A DNA stretch of 64,000 bases from JAADHX01 sp964569385 (GTDB taxonomy: Bacteria; Actinomycetota; Acidimicrobiia; Acidimicrobiales; Poriferisodalaceae), in NCBI GenBank assembly GCA_964569385.1, contig CAZMUM010000022.1, positions 1-64,000 on the forward strand, given 5' to 3'. Under the pieces are notes generated by a model. The model was not told the DNA's origin. It worked only from the letters and a program-made list of their open reading frames with translations, and did no database searches. The position numbers and the translations under genes were made by a program. Numbering within the stretch: position 1 is the first letter of the stretch; each line of letters starts with the position of its first letter. Below, piece by piece: positions 41,713-50,139 of the stretch.

Positions 41713-42594
41713 TTGAAGATAGCCAACGTAACCGCAGCCGATTGGATAGCCGGAGCGCGCGTTCGAACCCTTCCGGCGGCCGTAGTTCCGGTCGCAGTCG
41801 GCACCGGGGTGGTCGTTGGCGATGGCGACGCTGTCTGGTGGCGGGCGCTACTGGCCGGGTGTGTCGCGCTGGCGCTGCAGCTCGGTACAAACTACGCCAA
41901 CGATTACTCCGACGGCATCCGCGGCACCGACGACGAACGTGTTGGTCCGGTTCGTTTGGTTGCGTCAAACATCGCTTCGCCGCGAGCCGTCAAAGCGGCT
42001 GCCTTTCTGTGTTTCGGCGTAGCGGCGGTTGCCGGGTTGATCCTAGTTGTGGTCGCATCTTGGTGGTTGCTGGTCGTTGGCGCCAGCGCGATAGCGGCCG
42101 GGTGGTTCTACACCGGTGGCTCGCGCCCTTATGGCTATTCGGGGTTCGGCGAGGTGTTTGTGTTTGTGTTCTTTGGCGTTGTTGCCACCGTCGGAACTGC
42201 GTTCGTTCAAGCCGAATCGCTTCCCTCGATTGCATGGCTGGCTTCGATTCCAGTCGGGTTATTGGCGGTGGCCCTGCTCATCACCAACAACTTGCGCGAC
42301 ATCGCTGGCGATACCCAGGCCGGCAAACGCACCCTGGCAGTCCGAATGGGCGATGCTCGCACTCGGCAGAGTTATGTCGCAGTCCTGCTACTCGCATTCG
42401 CGACAGCCGCGGCAACGGGTATTGATCGGCCGTGGGCCCTCCTGGCGCTATTAGCCGCGCCGCTGTCGATCGGTCTAGGCCGCATCGTGCTGGGTGGAGC
42501 TTCTGGTCGAGAACTCATCGCTGTCCTAGCCCGAACCGGTCGGCTGCATCTGGTTTTCGGTGCTCTCTTCACTGTTGGTCTGGCTGTCGGATGA
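41713..42594 (+). CDS. menA: 1,4-dihydroxy-2-naphthoate polyprenyltransferase MenA
   Basis: 293 aa UbiA-superfamily membrane prenyltransferase, attaching the isoprenoid chain in menaquinone synthesis. Two Asp-rich motifs are present: NYANDYSDGIRGTDDERVG near residue 57 and NNLRDIAGDTQAGKRTLAVR near residue 193. Eight to nine membrane segments. Both motifs are the prenyl diphosphate/Mg sites. It starts with TTG one base after the SDR stop. Its partner menG lies about 1 kb away on the opposite strand, with one gene between. Confidence 0.9.
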   Translation: MKIANVTAADWIAGARVRTLPAAVVPVAVGTGVVVGDGDAVWWRALLAGCVALALQLGTNYANDYSDGIRGTDDERVGPVRLVASNIASPRAVKAAAFLCFGVAAVAGLILVVVASWWLLVVGASAIAAGWFYTGGSRPYGYSGFGEVFVFVFFGVVATVGTAFVQAESLPSIAWLASIPVGLLAVALLITNNLRDIAGDTQAGKRTLAVRMGDARTRQSYVAVLLLAFATAAATGIDRPWALLALLAAPLSIGLGRIVLGGASGRELIAVLARTGRLHLVFGALFTVGLAVG

Positions 42595-42622
42595 GTGTTG
42601 CAATCTGACTACCGGCGGCGAC

Positions 42623-43651
42623 ATGACTAGCGTGGGGCGCGTGGGCACAGCTCAGACAGCGCCACGAGTGTTCTCGCGAGGTCGCATTCTCATGCTCGTG
42701 GTCACAGCGATCGCGATGTACCTCGTCGCGCCATCGCTCACCGAGGTCCTAAAGGCGTGGCCCCGGTTGTCCAACATTGCGCCGGGCTGGTTCGGTCTAA
42801 TGCTGCTGGCCGAGTTACTGAGCTTTGCTGCTGTTTGGTATCTGCAACGAATTGCCTTTAAGGACGTGGGCTGGTTCGAGCTCATCACATCGCATCTCGC
42901 CTCGAATGCCTTTAGCCGAGTTGTGCCAGGCGGCGCGGCCGCTGGTGGCGCGCTTCAGTTCAGAATGTTGCAGACGGCTGGCTCAGATCCCGCTTCGGCG
43001 GCCGCGTCGCTCACGGCGTTGTCGTTGATCACGACAGCATCGCTTTTTGTGCTGCCCATCATCTCGATTCCGGCGATTCTTGCCGGTATGCCAGTGCCAA
43101 ACACCATTGCTCGGGCCGCGTGGATTGGTGGCGCAATGTTCCTAGTGCTTGGTGTTGCTGCGCTATATCTAGCCAGGTCGAGCCGCCTACTTATGGCGGT
43201 CGGGCGCCTCGTCGAACGTTTCCACCCATCGCCGCCAGGCACGGTCGCAATTCCCGATCGATTGGTGAGTGAACGCGATTCGGTGTTGTCGGCGATTGGA
43301 TCTCGCTGGCCCCGCGCCGCCTTGGCATCGGTGGGGAAATGGCTCTTCGACTTCTACGCTCTGTTGGCGGCCCTGGTGGCTGTTGGTGACGATCATCGTG
43401 TATCGCTCGTCCTGCTTGCCTATGTGGCTGGCGCGGTACTGAGCATGATTCCCATCACTCCAGGCGGTCTTGGATTCGTCGAGGCCGGGCTGACGGCGGC
43501 TTTAATTGCCGCAGGTGTTAGCCCCGGCCGGGCGGTTCTGGCAACACTGGCTTACCGACTCGTCAGCTACTGGCTCCCGATTTTGGCCGGTGCAATCGCC
43601 TACGCGCTGTTCAGAGCGCGGTATCGCTCGGTCAGTCTTTCGTTGCCGTAA
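42623..43651 (+). CDS. YbhN/UPF0104 (LPG synthase TM-like) membrane protein
   Basis: 342 aa from the ATG at 42623. Six to eight membrane segments in the pattern of the lysylphosphatidylglycerol-synthase membrane domain family (UPF0104): WFELITSHLASNAFSRVVPG, FRMLQTAGSDPASAAASLTA, and PITPGGLGFVEAGLTAALI. Members without the aminoacyl domain may act as flippases; function is inferred only. It is convergent with menG, overlapping it by 20 bp at the 3' end. Confidence 0.75.
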   Translation: MTSVGRVGTAQTAPRVFSRGRILMLVVTAIAMYLVAPSLTEVLKAWPRLSNIAPGWFGLMLLAELLSFAAVWYLQRIAFKDVGWFELITSHLASNAFSRVVPGGAAAGGALQFRMLQTAGSDPASAAASLTALSLITTASLFVLPIISIPAILAGMPVPNTIARAAWIGGAMFLVLGVAALYLARSSRLLMAVGRLVERFHPSPPGTVAIPDRLVSERDSVLSAIGSRWPRAALASVGKWLFDFYALLAALVAVGDDHRVSLVLLAYVAGAVLSMIPITPGGLGFVEAGLTAALIAAGVSPGRAVLATLAYRLVSYWLPILAGAIAYALFRARYRSVSLSLP

Positions 43652-44345
43652 TGAGCTGAGCTGCACCGAGGGTGAGCTCTCGGCGGGTTGCATCTGAGAA
43701 ACCCGCGTCTCGAACGATCGCCATCAACTCTGTAGTAGGCGGCAAGTACGCCAGCGACGCGGGCAGATACGCATACGCCGACTTATCTGACAGCACGCCC
43801 CCGACCCACGGCACGACCTTGTCGAAGTAGATGTGGTGGCCAAATTTGGCCACACGGTTTTCAGGGCTCGAAGCATCGACGACGGCGATTCGGCCGCCAG
43901 GCCGCGTGACTCTGGCCAACTCTCCGAAGAATGCCTCGAGGTCTATGAAGTTGCGCATGGCGAACCCGCAGATGGTGCCGTCGACGGCGTTGTCAGGCAT
44001 CGGCAACCGCAGGACGTCGCCTTGCAGCATTTGTGCGTCGGTTCGGCGGGCCTTCATCATGCCCATCGAAAAGTCGACACCTAGCGGATGAAGGTGTTCG
44101 CGGCGAAGGTCCTCGCACAAGTCTCCGGTGCCGCACGCGAGGTCAAGCACCACCGATTCGCTTGGGAGACCGAGCGCGGCTACGGCCGTGCGTCGCCAGC
44201 GCACGTCGAGCCGGAACGACATGATCCGATTGACCCGGTCGTATCTGGGGGCAATTCGGTCGAACATGTCGCGAACGGCAGTGGCCTTTTCTTCGCCATC
44301 GAGCAACACGCCGTTGGTTAGAGGTGTGTTTGGCTCGGCCGTCAT
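43632..44345 (-). CDS. menG: Demethylmenaquinone methyltransferase MenG/UbiE
   Basis: 237 aa from the ATG at 44345. A SAM-dependent class I methyltransferase: FDRIAPRYDRVNRIMSF (UbiE signature), VVLDLACGTGDLCEDLR (SAM loop), GFAMRNFIDLEAFF and RVTRPGGRIAVVDASSPEN. It adds the final methyl of menaquinone. MenA at 41713 completes the pathway pair. The ATG overlaps the stop of an upstream membrane-protein gene (ATGA), so both are probably translated together. Confidence 0.92.
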   Translation of the reverse strand: MTAEPNTPLTNGVLLDGEEKATAVRDMFDRIAPRYDRVNRIMSFRLDVRWRRTAVAALGLPSESVVLDLACGTGDLCEDLRREHLHPLGVDFSMGMMKARRTDAQMLQGDVLRLPMPDNAVDGTICGFAMRNFIDLEAFFGELARVTRPGGRIAVVDASSPENRVAKFGHHIYFDKVVPWVGGVLSDKSAYAYLPASLAYLPPTTELMAIVRDAGFSDATRRELTLGAAQLITATKD

Positions 44346-44716
44346 TGGAACCAGATGCGCTGATAGTCCTTTGTGCGTTCGTGTAGCAAGAGGAAAAGCC
44401 ACGAGCCCGTGAACATCAGCCCGATCATCCAGAGCGTGATTCCTCCAGCTTTGATAACCACAATGCCGCGGGCCAGCACAATGATGGCGGCGGCGCCGAT
44501 GCTGGCCCCGTAACCCCACTTCTTTTCGCTGGCACATCCAACGGCGCCAGCGGCAGCGCCGGCGGCAGCAAGAAACATCACCACCAGCGGGATGTTTGAG
44601 ATGGCCGAGAGCCGACGGAGATCGAGGATTGTAAACACTGCAGCTATGTAGCCCAGAACTACAGCATTTCGAAGGGTGTCTGGTTGCGAAGGGTTGAACC
44701 AACGAATGTCGTTCAT
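44342..44716 (-). CDS. Hypothetical membrane protein coupled to menG
   Basis: 124 aa. Hydrophobic segments are AVVLGYIAAVFTILDL, NIPLVVMFLAAAGAAAGAV, YGASIGAAAIIVLARGIVV and ITLWMIGLMFTGSWLFLLL, suggesting four membrane passes. No family is recognised. Its stop overlaps the menG start, so it is probably in the menaquinone operon, but no link to that pathway can be shown. Confidence 0.6.
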   Translation of the reverse strand: MNDIRWFNPSQPDTLRNAVVLGYIAAVFTILDLRRLSAISNIPLVVMFLAAAGAAAGAVGCASEKKWGYGASIGAAAIIVLARGIVVIKAGGITLWMIGLMFTGSWLFLLLHERTKDYQRIWFQ

Positions 44717-44754
44717 GGTGTCCAGTCTGACAGGAGATAGCGGGATCGCCGACG

Positions 44755-45813
44755 TTAGCGGCGTTCGGCTTGGCGCCTGGGGCCTATCGTCACTTTGGCA
44801 GGCGTAATCAGTTGTTCGGCTCGAAGCTGGCCACAGGCCGCGTCGATGTCGTTACCTCGGTTGCGTCGAATCGTCGCGTTCACACCACGAGACGAGAGTT
44901 CGTCGCGAAACCAGCTCACCTGCTTGGCGGGCGAACCAACAGTTGGCCAACCCGGAGTCGGGTTGAGCGGGATGAGGTTAACGTGAGCCCGAAGAGCATT
45001 GGCGTATGTGGCTAGTTCCTCGACGTCTGTTTCGGTGTCGTTGATTCCGTCGATCATGGCCCATTCCAGCGAAAGCCGGCGCCCCGTAGCTCGGATGTGG
45101 TCATGGCAGGCCCTGGCCAGGTCAGCCAATGGGTAGCGCCGATTGACGGGTACAAGTTCATTGCGTTTGGTGTCGTTGGCTGCGTGCAGCGACACCGCCA
45201 GACCGTATTGGCCGCCAAGTTCGGTGAACTCGCGAATTCCGGGGATTATACCAACGGTCGAGACCGTCAGATGTCGCGCCCCGATGCCCATGTCGTCATT
45301 TAGTCGATCGAGTGCACCAACAACAGCCTTCACGTTCGCCAAGGGTTCGCCCATGCCCATGAAGACCACGTTGGCGATTCGGCGCGGACGAGACTGTTGC
45401 GCGGCCCGAACCACTTGTTCGACTATTTCGCCGACGGTCAGGTGCCGATCGAACCCGGCCTGGCCGGTGGCACAGAAACCACAGGCCATAGCGCACCCGG
45501 CTTGGCTCGAAATGCAAACCGTGGTGCGGTCTTCGTAGTGCATGAGCACGGTTTCGATGAGGTGAAAGTCGTGTAGCTGCCAGAGGAACTTTACCGTCTG
45601 ACCGCCTTCGCTGACCGACTCCTTTATCAGCCTGAGTGCCGATGGCAGGAGGTCCTCGATCGCGGCGCGCAGTGCTTTAGGCACGTTGCTCAGTTCAGCT
45701 GGATCCTTCAACTGTTCGTACATGCCGGTCCAGACCTGGTCGAGGCGGTAACTCGGTTCGCCTTCGAGAAGTTCGCCAAGCTCTGAGCGCGTGAGGTCGT
45801 ACCTGGTGGACAT
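44755..45813 (-). CDS. rlmN: Dual-specificity RNA methyltransferase RlmN
   Basis: 352 aa from the ATG at 45813. Radical-SAM enzyme making m2A2503 in 23S rRNA and m2A37 in tRNA. The CxxxCxxC cluster is GCAMACGFCATGQAGFDR, preceded by the AGCAMACG lead, and the segment NVVFMGMGEPLANVK follows. IRRNRGNDIDAACGQLR near the end holds the resolving Cys. The frame opens upstream to 45951, but the extra part is not conserved. It is divergent from a VIT-type transporter gene. Confidence 0.93.
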   Translation of the reverse strand: MSTRYDLTRSELGELLEGEPSYRLDQVWTGMYEQLKDPAELSNVPKALRAAIEDLLPSALRLIKESVSEGGQTVKFLWQLHDFHLIETVLMHYEDRTTVCISSQAGCAMACGFCATGQAGFDRHLTVGEIVEQVVRAAQQSRPRRIANVVFMGMGEPLANVKAVVGALDRLNDDMGIGARHLTVSTVGIIPGIREFTELGGQYGLAVSLHAANDTKRNELVPVNRRYPLADLARACHDHIRATGRRLSLEWAMIDGINDTETDVEELATYANALRAHVNLIPLNPTPGWPTVGSPAKQVSWFRDELSSRGVNATIRRNRGNDIDAACGQLRAEQLITPAKVTIGPRRQAERR

Positions 45814-45848
45814 GTTGGTCAGGTTAGGGCCCCCAACCTGACTAGGTT

Positions 45849-46559
45849 GTGCTTGTGGCTCATCACATACACGATCACCATCGAGACGTTCAGGGCGGGG
45901 CCCTTCGCGCCGCAGTGTTTGGTGCCAGCGACGGCCTTGTCTCGAACGCATTGTTGATTCTCGGCGTTGCCGGCGCCGACGTGAGCGCGTCGACGGTCCG
46001 GGTTACTGGCTTCGTTGGGCTGTTGGCAGGTGCCATCTCCATGGCGGCGGGCGAATACGTTTCGCTTCAGGCCCAGCAGGAGCTAATCGAGTCCGAAATC
46101 GAGCGTGAGCGCATTGCCCACGCCGAGGAACCAGAACACGAGATCGAAGAGTTAGCCGAGCTATACATCGAACGCGGACTTACCCGCGAACAGGCATACG
46201 AACTCGCCACAGCCCTCATGGCCGACCCAGAGGTTGCCCTTGAGGTTCACACCAAGGAAGAGCTCGGTGTCACTCTTAATGAGCTTCCGTCGCCGTGGCT
46301 GGCTGCCGGTTCTTCGTTCGTGTCGTTCATTGTCGGAGCCGCTATCCCGCTGGCGCCCTGGTTCTTTGCGTCTGGCAATCTTGCAGTAGTTTTGTCGCTG
46401 GTACTTGCCGTTGCCGGAGCAGCGCTGATTGGGGCGATCTTGGCGGTCCAGACCCAGCGACCACCGCTACGAATCATCACCCGCCAGGTCGGCATTGCCA
46501 TTGGAGCCGGCGGACTCAGCTATCTGATCGGCTCGATTGTTGGTGTACAGATCGCTTGA
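45849..46559 (+). CDS. VIT1/CCC1-family transporter
   Basis: 236 aa. N-terminal membrane helix pair GASDGLVSNALLILGVAGAD and FVGLLAGAISMAAGEYVSLQ, a cytoplasmic acidic metal-binding domain (EHEIEELAELYIERGL, LMADPEVALEVHTKEELG), then three C-terminal helices. This matches the VIT family of iron/manganese transporters. The His-rich start HHIHDHHRD is an extra possible metal site. Starts: GTG 45849 or 45855. It faces rlmN across a gap of 35 bp. Confidence 0.85.
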   Translation: MLVAHHIHDHHRDVQGGALRAAVFGASDGLVSNALLILGVAGADVSASTVRVTGFVGLLAGAISMAAGEYVSLQAQQELIESEIERERIAHAEEPEHEIEELAELYIERGLTREQAYELATALMADPEVALEVHTKEELGVTLNELPSPWLAAGSSFVSFIVGAAIPLAPWFFASGNLAVVLSLVLAVAGAALIGAILAVQTQRPPLRIITRQVGIAIGAGGLSYLIGSIVGVQIA

Positions 46560-46583
46560 CCGGTAGTCGCCGCCGCTTGACCG

Positions 46584-47279
46584 CTAGCTGTACAACCGCC
46601 TAATCGTGTGAGGCCGGAATCCGAGCTTTTCGTACAGCCGCACCGCCGCGATGTTGTCGGCGTCGACATAGAGAATTCCCCGGTCGAATCCGCTCATATT
46701 GATCGATACGAGGCCAGCCACCGACATCGACTGGCCAAGACCCTTGCCGTGGTGCTTTGGGTCGACGCCGACTACGTAGATCTCGCCAGCAGGTTCGGTC
46801 GCATCGGGGTGAGGTTTGGTCCAGCAGAAGCCCGCTAACTCGCCGTCGACCTCGTGAAGCAGAAATCCGTCTGGATCGAACCAATCGTCGGCTTCACGCT
46901 CGACGAGGTCGGCCACGGTCCAGCCGCCCTGTTCGCGATGCCACGCAAAGGCCCGGTTGTTCACCTCGACCCAAGCCGACTCGTCGCGGCCAATCTCAAA
47001 TGGCCTGGTTGCGACAGCGGTGGTGTCGGCTAGCACTGCTGCGCTTAGCGGAAGATCGACCTCCATCAACCAGAGGTCTCGCTGGGCGGCTAGGCCAAGG
47101 GCCAGAATCGCCTCGTCAAGTCCGATCGCTGGATGATCGACCCACACTGCCTCGCCGGCCTTCACTCCAGCCTGTTCGAGGGCAGTCACTACCTCGCGAC
47201 TTGAGCGGTCGGCCGCGCTGACTTCATAAAGCGGGCCTCTGGCATCGGAGCCGGTAGTTACCGTCGGAATGCAGGACAC
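46584..47279 (-). CDS. mshD: Mycothiol synthase MshD (short form)
   Basis: 231 aa GNAT protein. The C-terminal half is clearly MshD: VEVNNRAFAWHREQGGWTVAD, DDWFDPDGFLLHEVDGELAG, FCWTKPHPD, EIYVVGVDPKHHGKGLGQSM and ILYVDADNIAAVRLYEKLGF. It acetylates the cysteinyl-glucosaminyl-inositol precursor. The usual MshD has two GNAT domains (about 310 aa); here only the end of the first remains. The C-terminal domain is the catalytic one, so activity is plausible. Confidence 0.85.
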   Translation of the reverse strand: MSCIPTVTTGSDARGPLYEVSAADRSSREVVTALEQAGVKAGEAVWVDHPAIGLDEAILALGLAAQRDLWLMEVDLPLSAAVLADTTAVATRPFEIGRDESAWVEVNNRAFAWHREQGGWTVADLVEREADDWFDPDGFLLHEVDGELAGFCWTKPHPDATEPAGEIYVVGVDPKHHGKGLGQSMSVAGLVSINMSGFDRGILYVDADNIAAVRLYEKLGFRPHTIRRLYS

Positions 47280-47369
47280 TGGCCCAACCTTACTGGCTCA
47301 ACCCCATGGCGCCTTTGCGCTTTGGGTGGGGTTCGCGCACGTAGTCTGCTTGCGCCCTAACGTGGGTGC

Positions 47370-48017
47370 ATGGCGAAACCTAGGTCACCGAAGGGGCGCG
47401 CTCGACGCGTGCACGAGCTTCTCAAAGACGAATACGAGGCGATCTGCGAGCTCGATCACACCAATCCGTTCGAGCTCCTAACCGCGACAATTCTCTCGGC
47501 CCAATGCACCGATGTTCGGGTCAATATGACAACTCCGGCTCTGTTCGAGCGTTTCCCTGACGCACAAGCCCTCGCCGTTGCCGATGAGGTCGAAGTCCAG
47601 GAGCTGGTTCGCTCGACTGGATTCTTCAAGAGCAAGGCGCGGAACCTTTTGGGTATGGCCAACGCCCTGCTCGACCGGCACGACGGCGAGGTCCCAACCA
47701 CAGTTAAGGACCTAACCGCGCTTCCAGGCGTTGGGCGCAAGACAGCGAACGTGGTCCGATCGGTGGCGTTCGGGCTTCCGGGCTTGCCCGTTGATACCCA
47801 TGTGAAGCGTCTGGCCCAGCGACTCGACATCACCCAGCTCGACGATCCAGTGAAGATCGAGATGGCCATAAATCCGATGATTCCCCAGGACGAGCGAGGC
47901 GAGTTCAGCCTGCGGGTGATCCTGCATGGCCGACGCGTATGTTTCGCGCGCAAGCCCAACTGTGGCGAGTGCGTCCTGAACGATTTCTGCCCAAGCGCCG
48001 CAACCTCGGGTCGCTAA
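47370..48017 (+). CDS. nth: Endonuclease III (Nth)
   Basis: 215 aa base-excision repair glycosylase/AP lyase. The helix-hairpin-helix is LTALPGVGRKTANVV, the catalytic Lys lies in that hairpin region and the Asp in PGLPVDTHVKRLAQRL. The iron-sulfur cluster is CFARKPNCGECVLNDFC (spacing 6-2-5). The early segment LLTATILSAQCTDVRVN is typical. A His-tag-like feature is absent. A hairpin and tandem repeats follow the stop. Confidence 0.93.
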   Translation: MAKPRSPKGRARRVHELLKDEYEAICELDHTNPFELLTATILSAQCTDVRVNMTTPALFERFPDAQALAVADEVEVQELVRSTGFFKSKARNLLGMANALLDRHDGEVPTTVKDLTALPGVGRKTANVVRSVAFGLPGLPVDTHVKRLAQRLDITQLDDPVKIEMAINPMIPQDERGEFSLRVILHGRRVCFARKPNCGECVLNDFCPSAATSGR

Positions 48018-48080
48018 CCGGGGTTCCACCCTCACTACGTTCGAACGAAACCCCGAAGGGAGAGCGAAAAGACCACTCCT

Positions 48081-48120
48081 GTCACCGGGATCTGTTCGCC
48101 CGCGACCGTTTCCCGGTGAC
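48081..48120 (+). terminator. Perfect 10-bp inverted repeat after nth
   Basis: GTCACCGGGA (48081-48090) and TCCCGGTGAC (48111-48120) are exact inverted copies with a 20-nt loop, 63 bp after nth. It could end both converging transcripts. There is no long T-run. Confidence 0.55.
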
Positions 48121-48130
48121 GGGTAGGTCT

Positions 48131-48228
48131 GGCGGAGGCGGTGGCAGCCGGAGCTGTTAGGTAGGGCGGAGGCGGTGGCAGCCGGAGCTGTTAGGTAGGG
48201 CGGAGGCGGTGGCAGCCGGAGCCATTAG
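48131..48228. repeat. Three 34-bp tandem repeats
   Basis: The unit starting GGCGGAGGCGGTGGCAGCCG begins at 48131, 48165 and 48199 and is followed by GAGCTGTTAGGTAG in the first two copies. The third is cut off by the end of the small minus-strand gene. No spacers are present, so it is not a CRISPR array. Confidence 0.85.
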
Positions 48229-48413
48229 TGCAGCGCTCTGGCGGCTTTTTCTAGGCGACGGATGGCCATTCTTAGGGCTCGGTCGACTTCGTAGAGTTCG
48301 GCGGCGACGTCATCTTTTTCGGTATCGACGAGTTCGTCGGCCGATAGGACGACACGTGCTCGTAGTTCGTCGACGACGGTTGTAATCGATCCGAGTTCGG
48401 CGGCGCTGGTCAT
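48225..48413 (-). CDS. Small hypothetical protein (62 aa)
   Basis: An acidic helical protein: AELGSITTVVDELRARVVLS, VDTEKDDVAAELYEVDRAL, RMAIRRLEKAARALH. It appears to be two helices with a heptad-like pattern, possibly a coiled-coil dimer. No family is recognised. The composition is like coding sequence, and its stop abuts the 34-bp tandem repeats. Between nth and the his operon; function unknown. Confidence 0.5.
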   Translation of the reverse strand: MTSAAELGSITTVVDELRARVVLSADELVDTEKDDVAAELYEVDRALRMAIRRLEKAARALH

Positions 48414-48495
48414 GGGCTGTTGATCCTGTCAGATCTTTCGAGTCATGACACGTAGTGCGAAGACAAGACCTTCTCCTGCGGCGTACGGTGGGGGC

Positions 48496-48795
48496 ATGAC
48501 CAATGACGATGAGTGGCCTCAGGTTCGCGGCGTTTACCTCGGTGCCTGGTCTGCTGAGGCGGGGCTTGCTCGAACCCAGCTAGTGGCCGCGGGGTTCGTT
48601 GTGAGCGAACCTCAGGACAACACAGGAAGTCAGGGCCTTTCCATCGCAGGCGTTGAAGCAACTGTCAGGTTGGGTAGTGAACATGACGAGCAGCGCTTCA
48701 TCGAGACTTATACGAACATCTTCGGGGGCCCACCCTGGGAACCGTCGCCGATTGAGAAGATTATGGCTAGATGGCGTAAGTGGCGGGCCCCTTAA
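48496..48795 (+). CDS. Hypothetical protein upstream of the his operon
   Basis: 99 aa from the ATG at 48496. It begins with WPQVRGVYLGAWSAEAGL, has a beta-rich middle (TQLVAAGFVVSEPQDN, SIAGVEATVRLG) and an Arg/Trp-rich end (EKIMARWRKWRAP). No family is recognised. It ends 12 bp before hisD and may share its transcript. Confidence 0.5.
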   Translation: MTNDDEWPQVRGVYLGAWSAEAGLARTQLVAAGFVVSEPQDNTGSQGLSIAGVEATVRLGSEHDEQRFIETYTNIFGGPPWEPSPIEKIMARWRKWRAP

Positions 48796-48807
48796 ATAGA
48801 CAGGACC

Positions 48808-50139
48808 ATGGGCGGGCGGACGGTACGATCCGTGATTGTGTTACGACGTCTCGATCTACGCGGAGTTGCTGGCGATCTTGGTTCGCATGTGCCGCGACCT
48901 GACTTGAATCTGAACGCTCCGACCGAAGCGGTGAGGCTCCTCCTCGACGATGTACGGGCCCGAGGCGATTCGGCGGTGCGTGAACTCACGGAGCGGTTCG
49001 ACGGCGTCGACGTCGGTGAGCCGCTCGTTGGCCATGGCGAACTCGCTGCGGCTGCAGATCGTGTCGATTCTGACGTTATGGAGGCCCTTCGGATTGCTCA
49101 TGATCGAATTCTGAACTTCCATATCAGCGAGGTCGGCAGCGACCACAGGGTCGAGGATCATGGGATCTCGGTGCGAGTCGTTGCTCAACCGGTCGATCGT
49201 GTCGGGGTTTATGTGCCCGGTGGTCTAGCTGCGTATCCGTCCACTGTGCTGATGACGGTATTGCCAGCCAAGGCTGCCGGAGTCGACGACGTGATGGTCT
49301 GCACACCACCCGGACCAGATGGTTCGATTTCCGATGTCGTGATGGCTGCGGCCTTTGTTTGCGGAGTTAGCGAGGTCTATCGCATTGGTGGCGGGCAGGC
49401 CATTGGCGCTATGGCCTACGGGACCGAGACGATTCGGCCAGTCGACGTGATTGCAGGGCCAGGCAACATCTGGGTCGCGACCGCGAAACAAGAAGTTACT
49501 GGTCAGGTCGGTATTGCTTCGGCATTCGCTGGCCCCAGCGAGATTGTGGTCATTTCCGACTCATCGGTTTCGCCAACTAGTTCGGCAATCGACATAGTTC
49601 TGCAAGCCGAGCACGGGCCTGGTGGTCGGGCGTGGCTTATCACCTGGGACGAAGACCACGCCGATGCTGTCGACGTGGCTGTGGCTCAGATCGTCGACAT
49701 GTCGCCCCGGCGCGACGACACCATGGCCACACTTGTGGCCGACGGCTGGATATGTCTGGTCGACGGTCCAGATGCTGCCATCGAAGTCTCCAATGCCGTG
49801 GCGCCTGAACATCTCCAAATCATGTGCGCTGGCGCCGAGGCCATGGTCGACCACGTTCGCCACGCGGGAGCGGTGTTCGTGGGGGAGTGGGGGTCAGCCT
49901 CAATCGGCGATTACGTCGCGGGGCCATCACATGTATTGCCAACAGCCGGAACAGCTCGGTTCGCAGGCGCGCTAAGTGTCGGCGACTTCCAAAAGCGGAT
50001 GCATGTCATCAACGTGTCCAAAGCCGGATTCGATTGCGTAAAGGACGTTGTTGCCAACCTGGCCACCGTTGAGGGTCTCTGGGCTCACGCGGCATCGGTT
50101 TCCGAACGAGAGTTATGGGCTCGTGAGGGGCTGTCGTGA
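48808..50139 (+). CDS. hisD: Histidinol dehydrogenase HisD
   Basis: 443 aa zinc enzyme that catalyses the last two oxidations to histidine. Conserved blocks: PVDRVGVYVPGGLAAYPST, YRIGGGQAIGAMAYGT, GPGNIWVATAKQ, FAGPSEIVVISD, PEHLQIM (catalytic Glu/His) and GPSHVLPTAGTARFAGAL. It begins a gene run in the order hisD-C-B-H-A-F. The ATG at 48808 or the GTG at 48832 could be the start. It overlaps hisC by GTGA. Confidence 0.96.
   Translation: MGGRTVRSVIVLRRLDLRGVAGDLGSHVPRPDLNLNAPTEAVRLLLDDVRARGDSAVRELTERFDGVDVGEPLVGHGELAAAADRVDSDVMEALRIAHDRILNFHISEVGSDHRVEDHGISVRVVAQPVDRVGVYVPGGLAAYPSTVLMTVLPAKAAGVDDVMVCTPPGPDGSISDVVMAAAFVCGVSEVYRIGGGQAIGAMAYGTETIRPVDVIAGPGNIWVATAKQEVTGQVGIASAFAGPSEIVVISDSSVSPTSSAIDIVLQAEHGPGGRAWLITWDEDHADAVDVAVAQIVDMSPRRDDTMATLVADGWICLVDGPDAAIEVSNAVAPEHLQIMCAGAEAMVDHVRHAGAVFVGEWGSASIGDYVAGPSHVLPTAGTARFAGALSVGDFQKRMHVINVSKAGFDCVKDVVANLATVEGLWAHAASVSERELWAREGLS

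Noticed and set aside
48131..48228. Possible CRISPR array
   Set aside because: Three contiguous 34-bp repeats with no spacers and no cas genes nearby; it is a plain tandem repeat.
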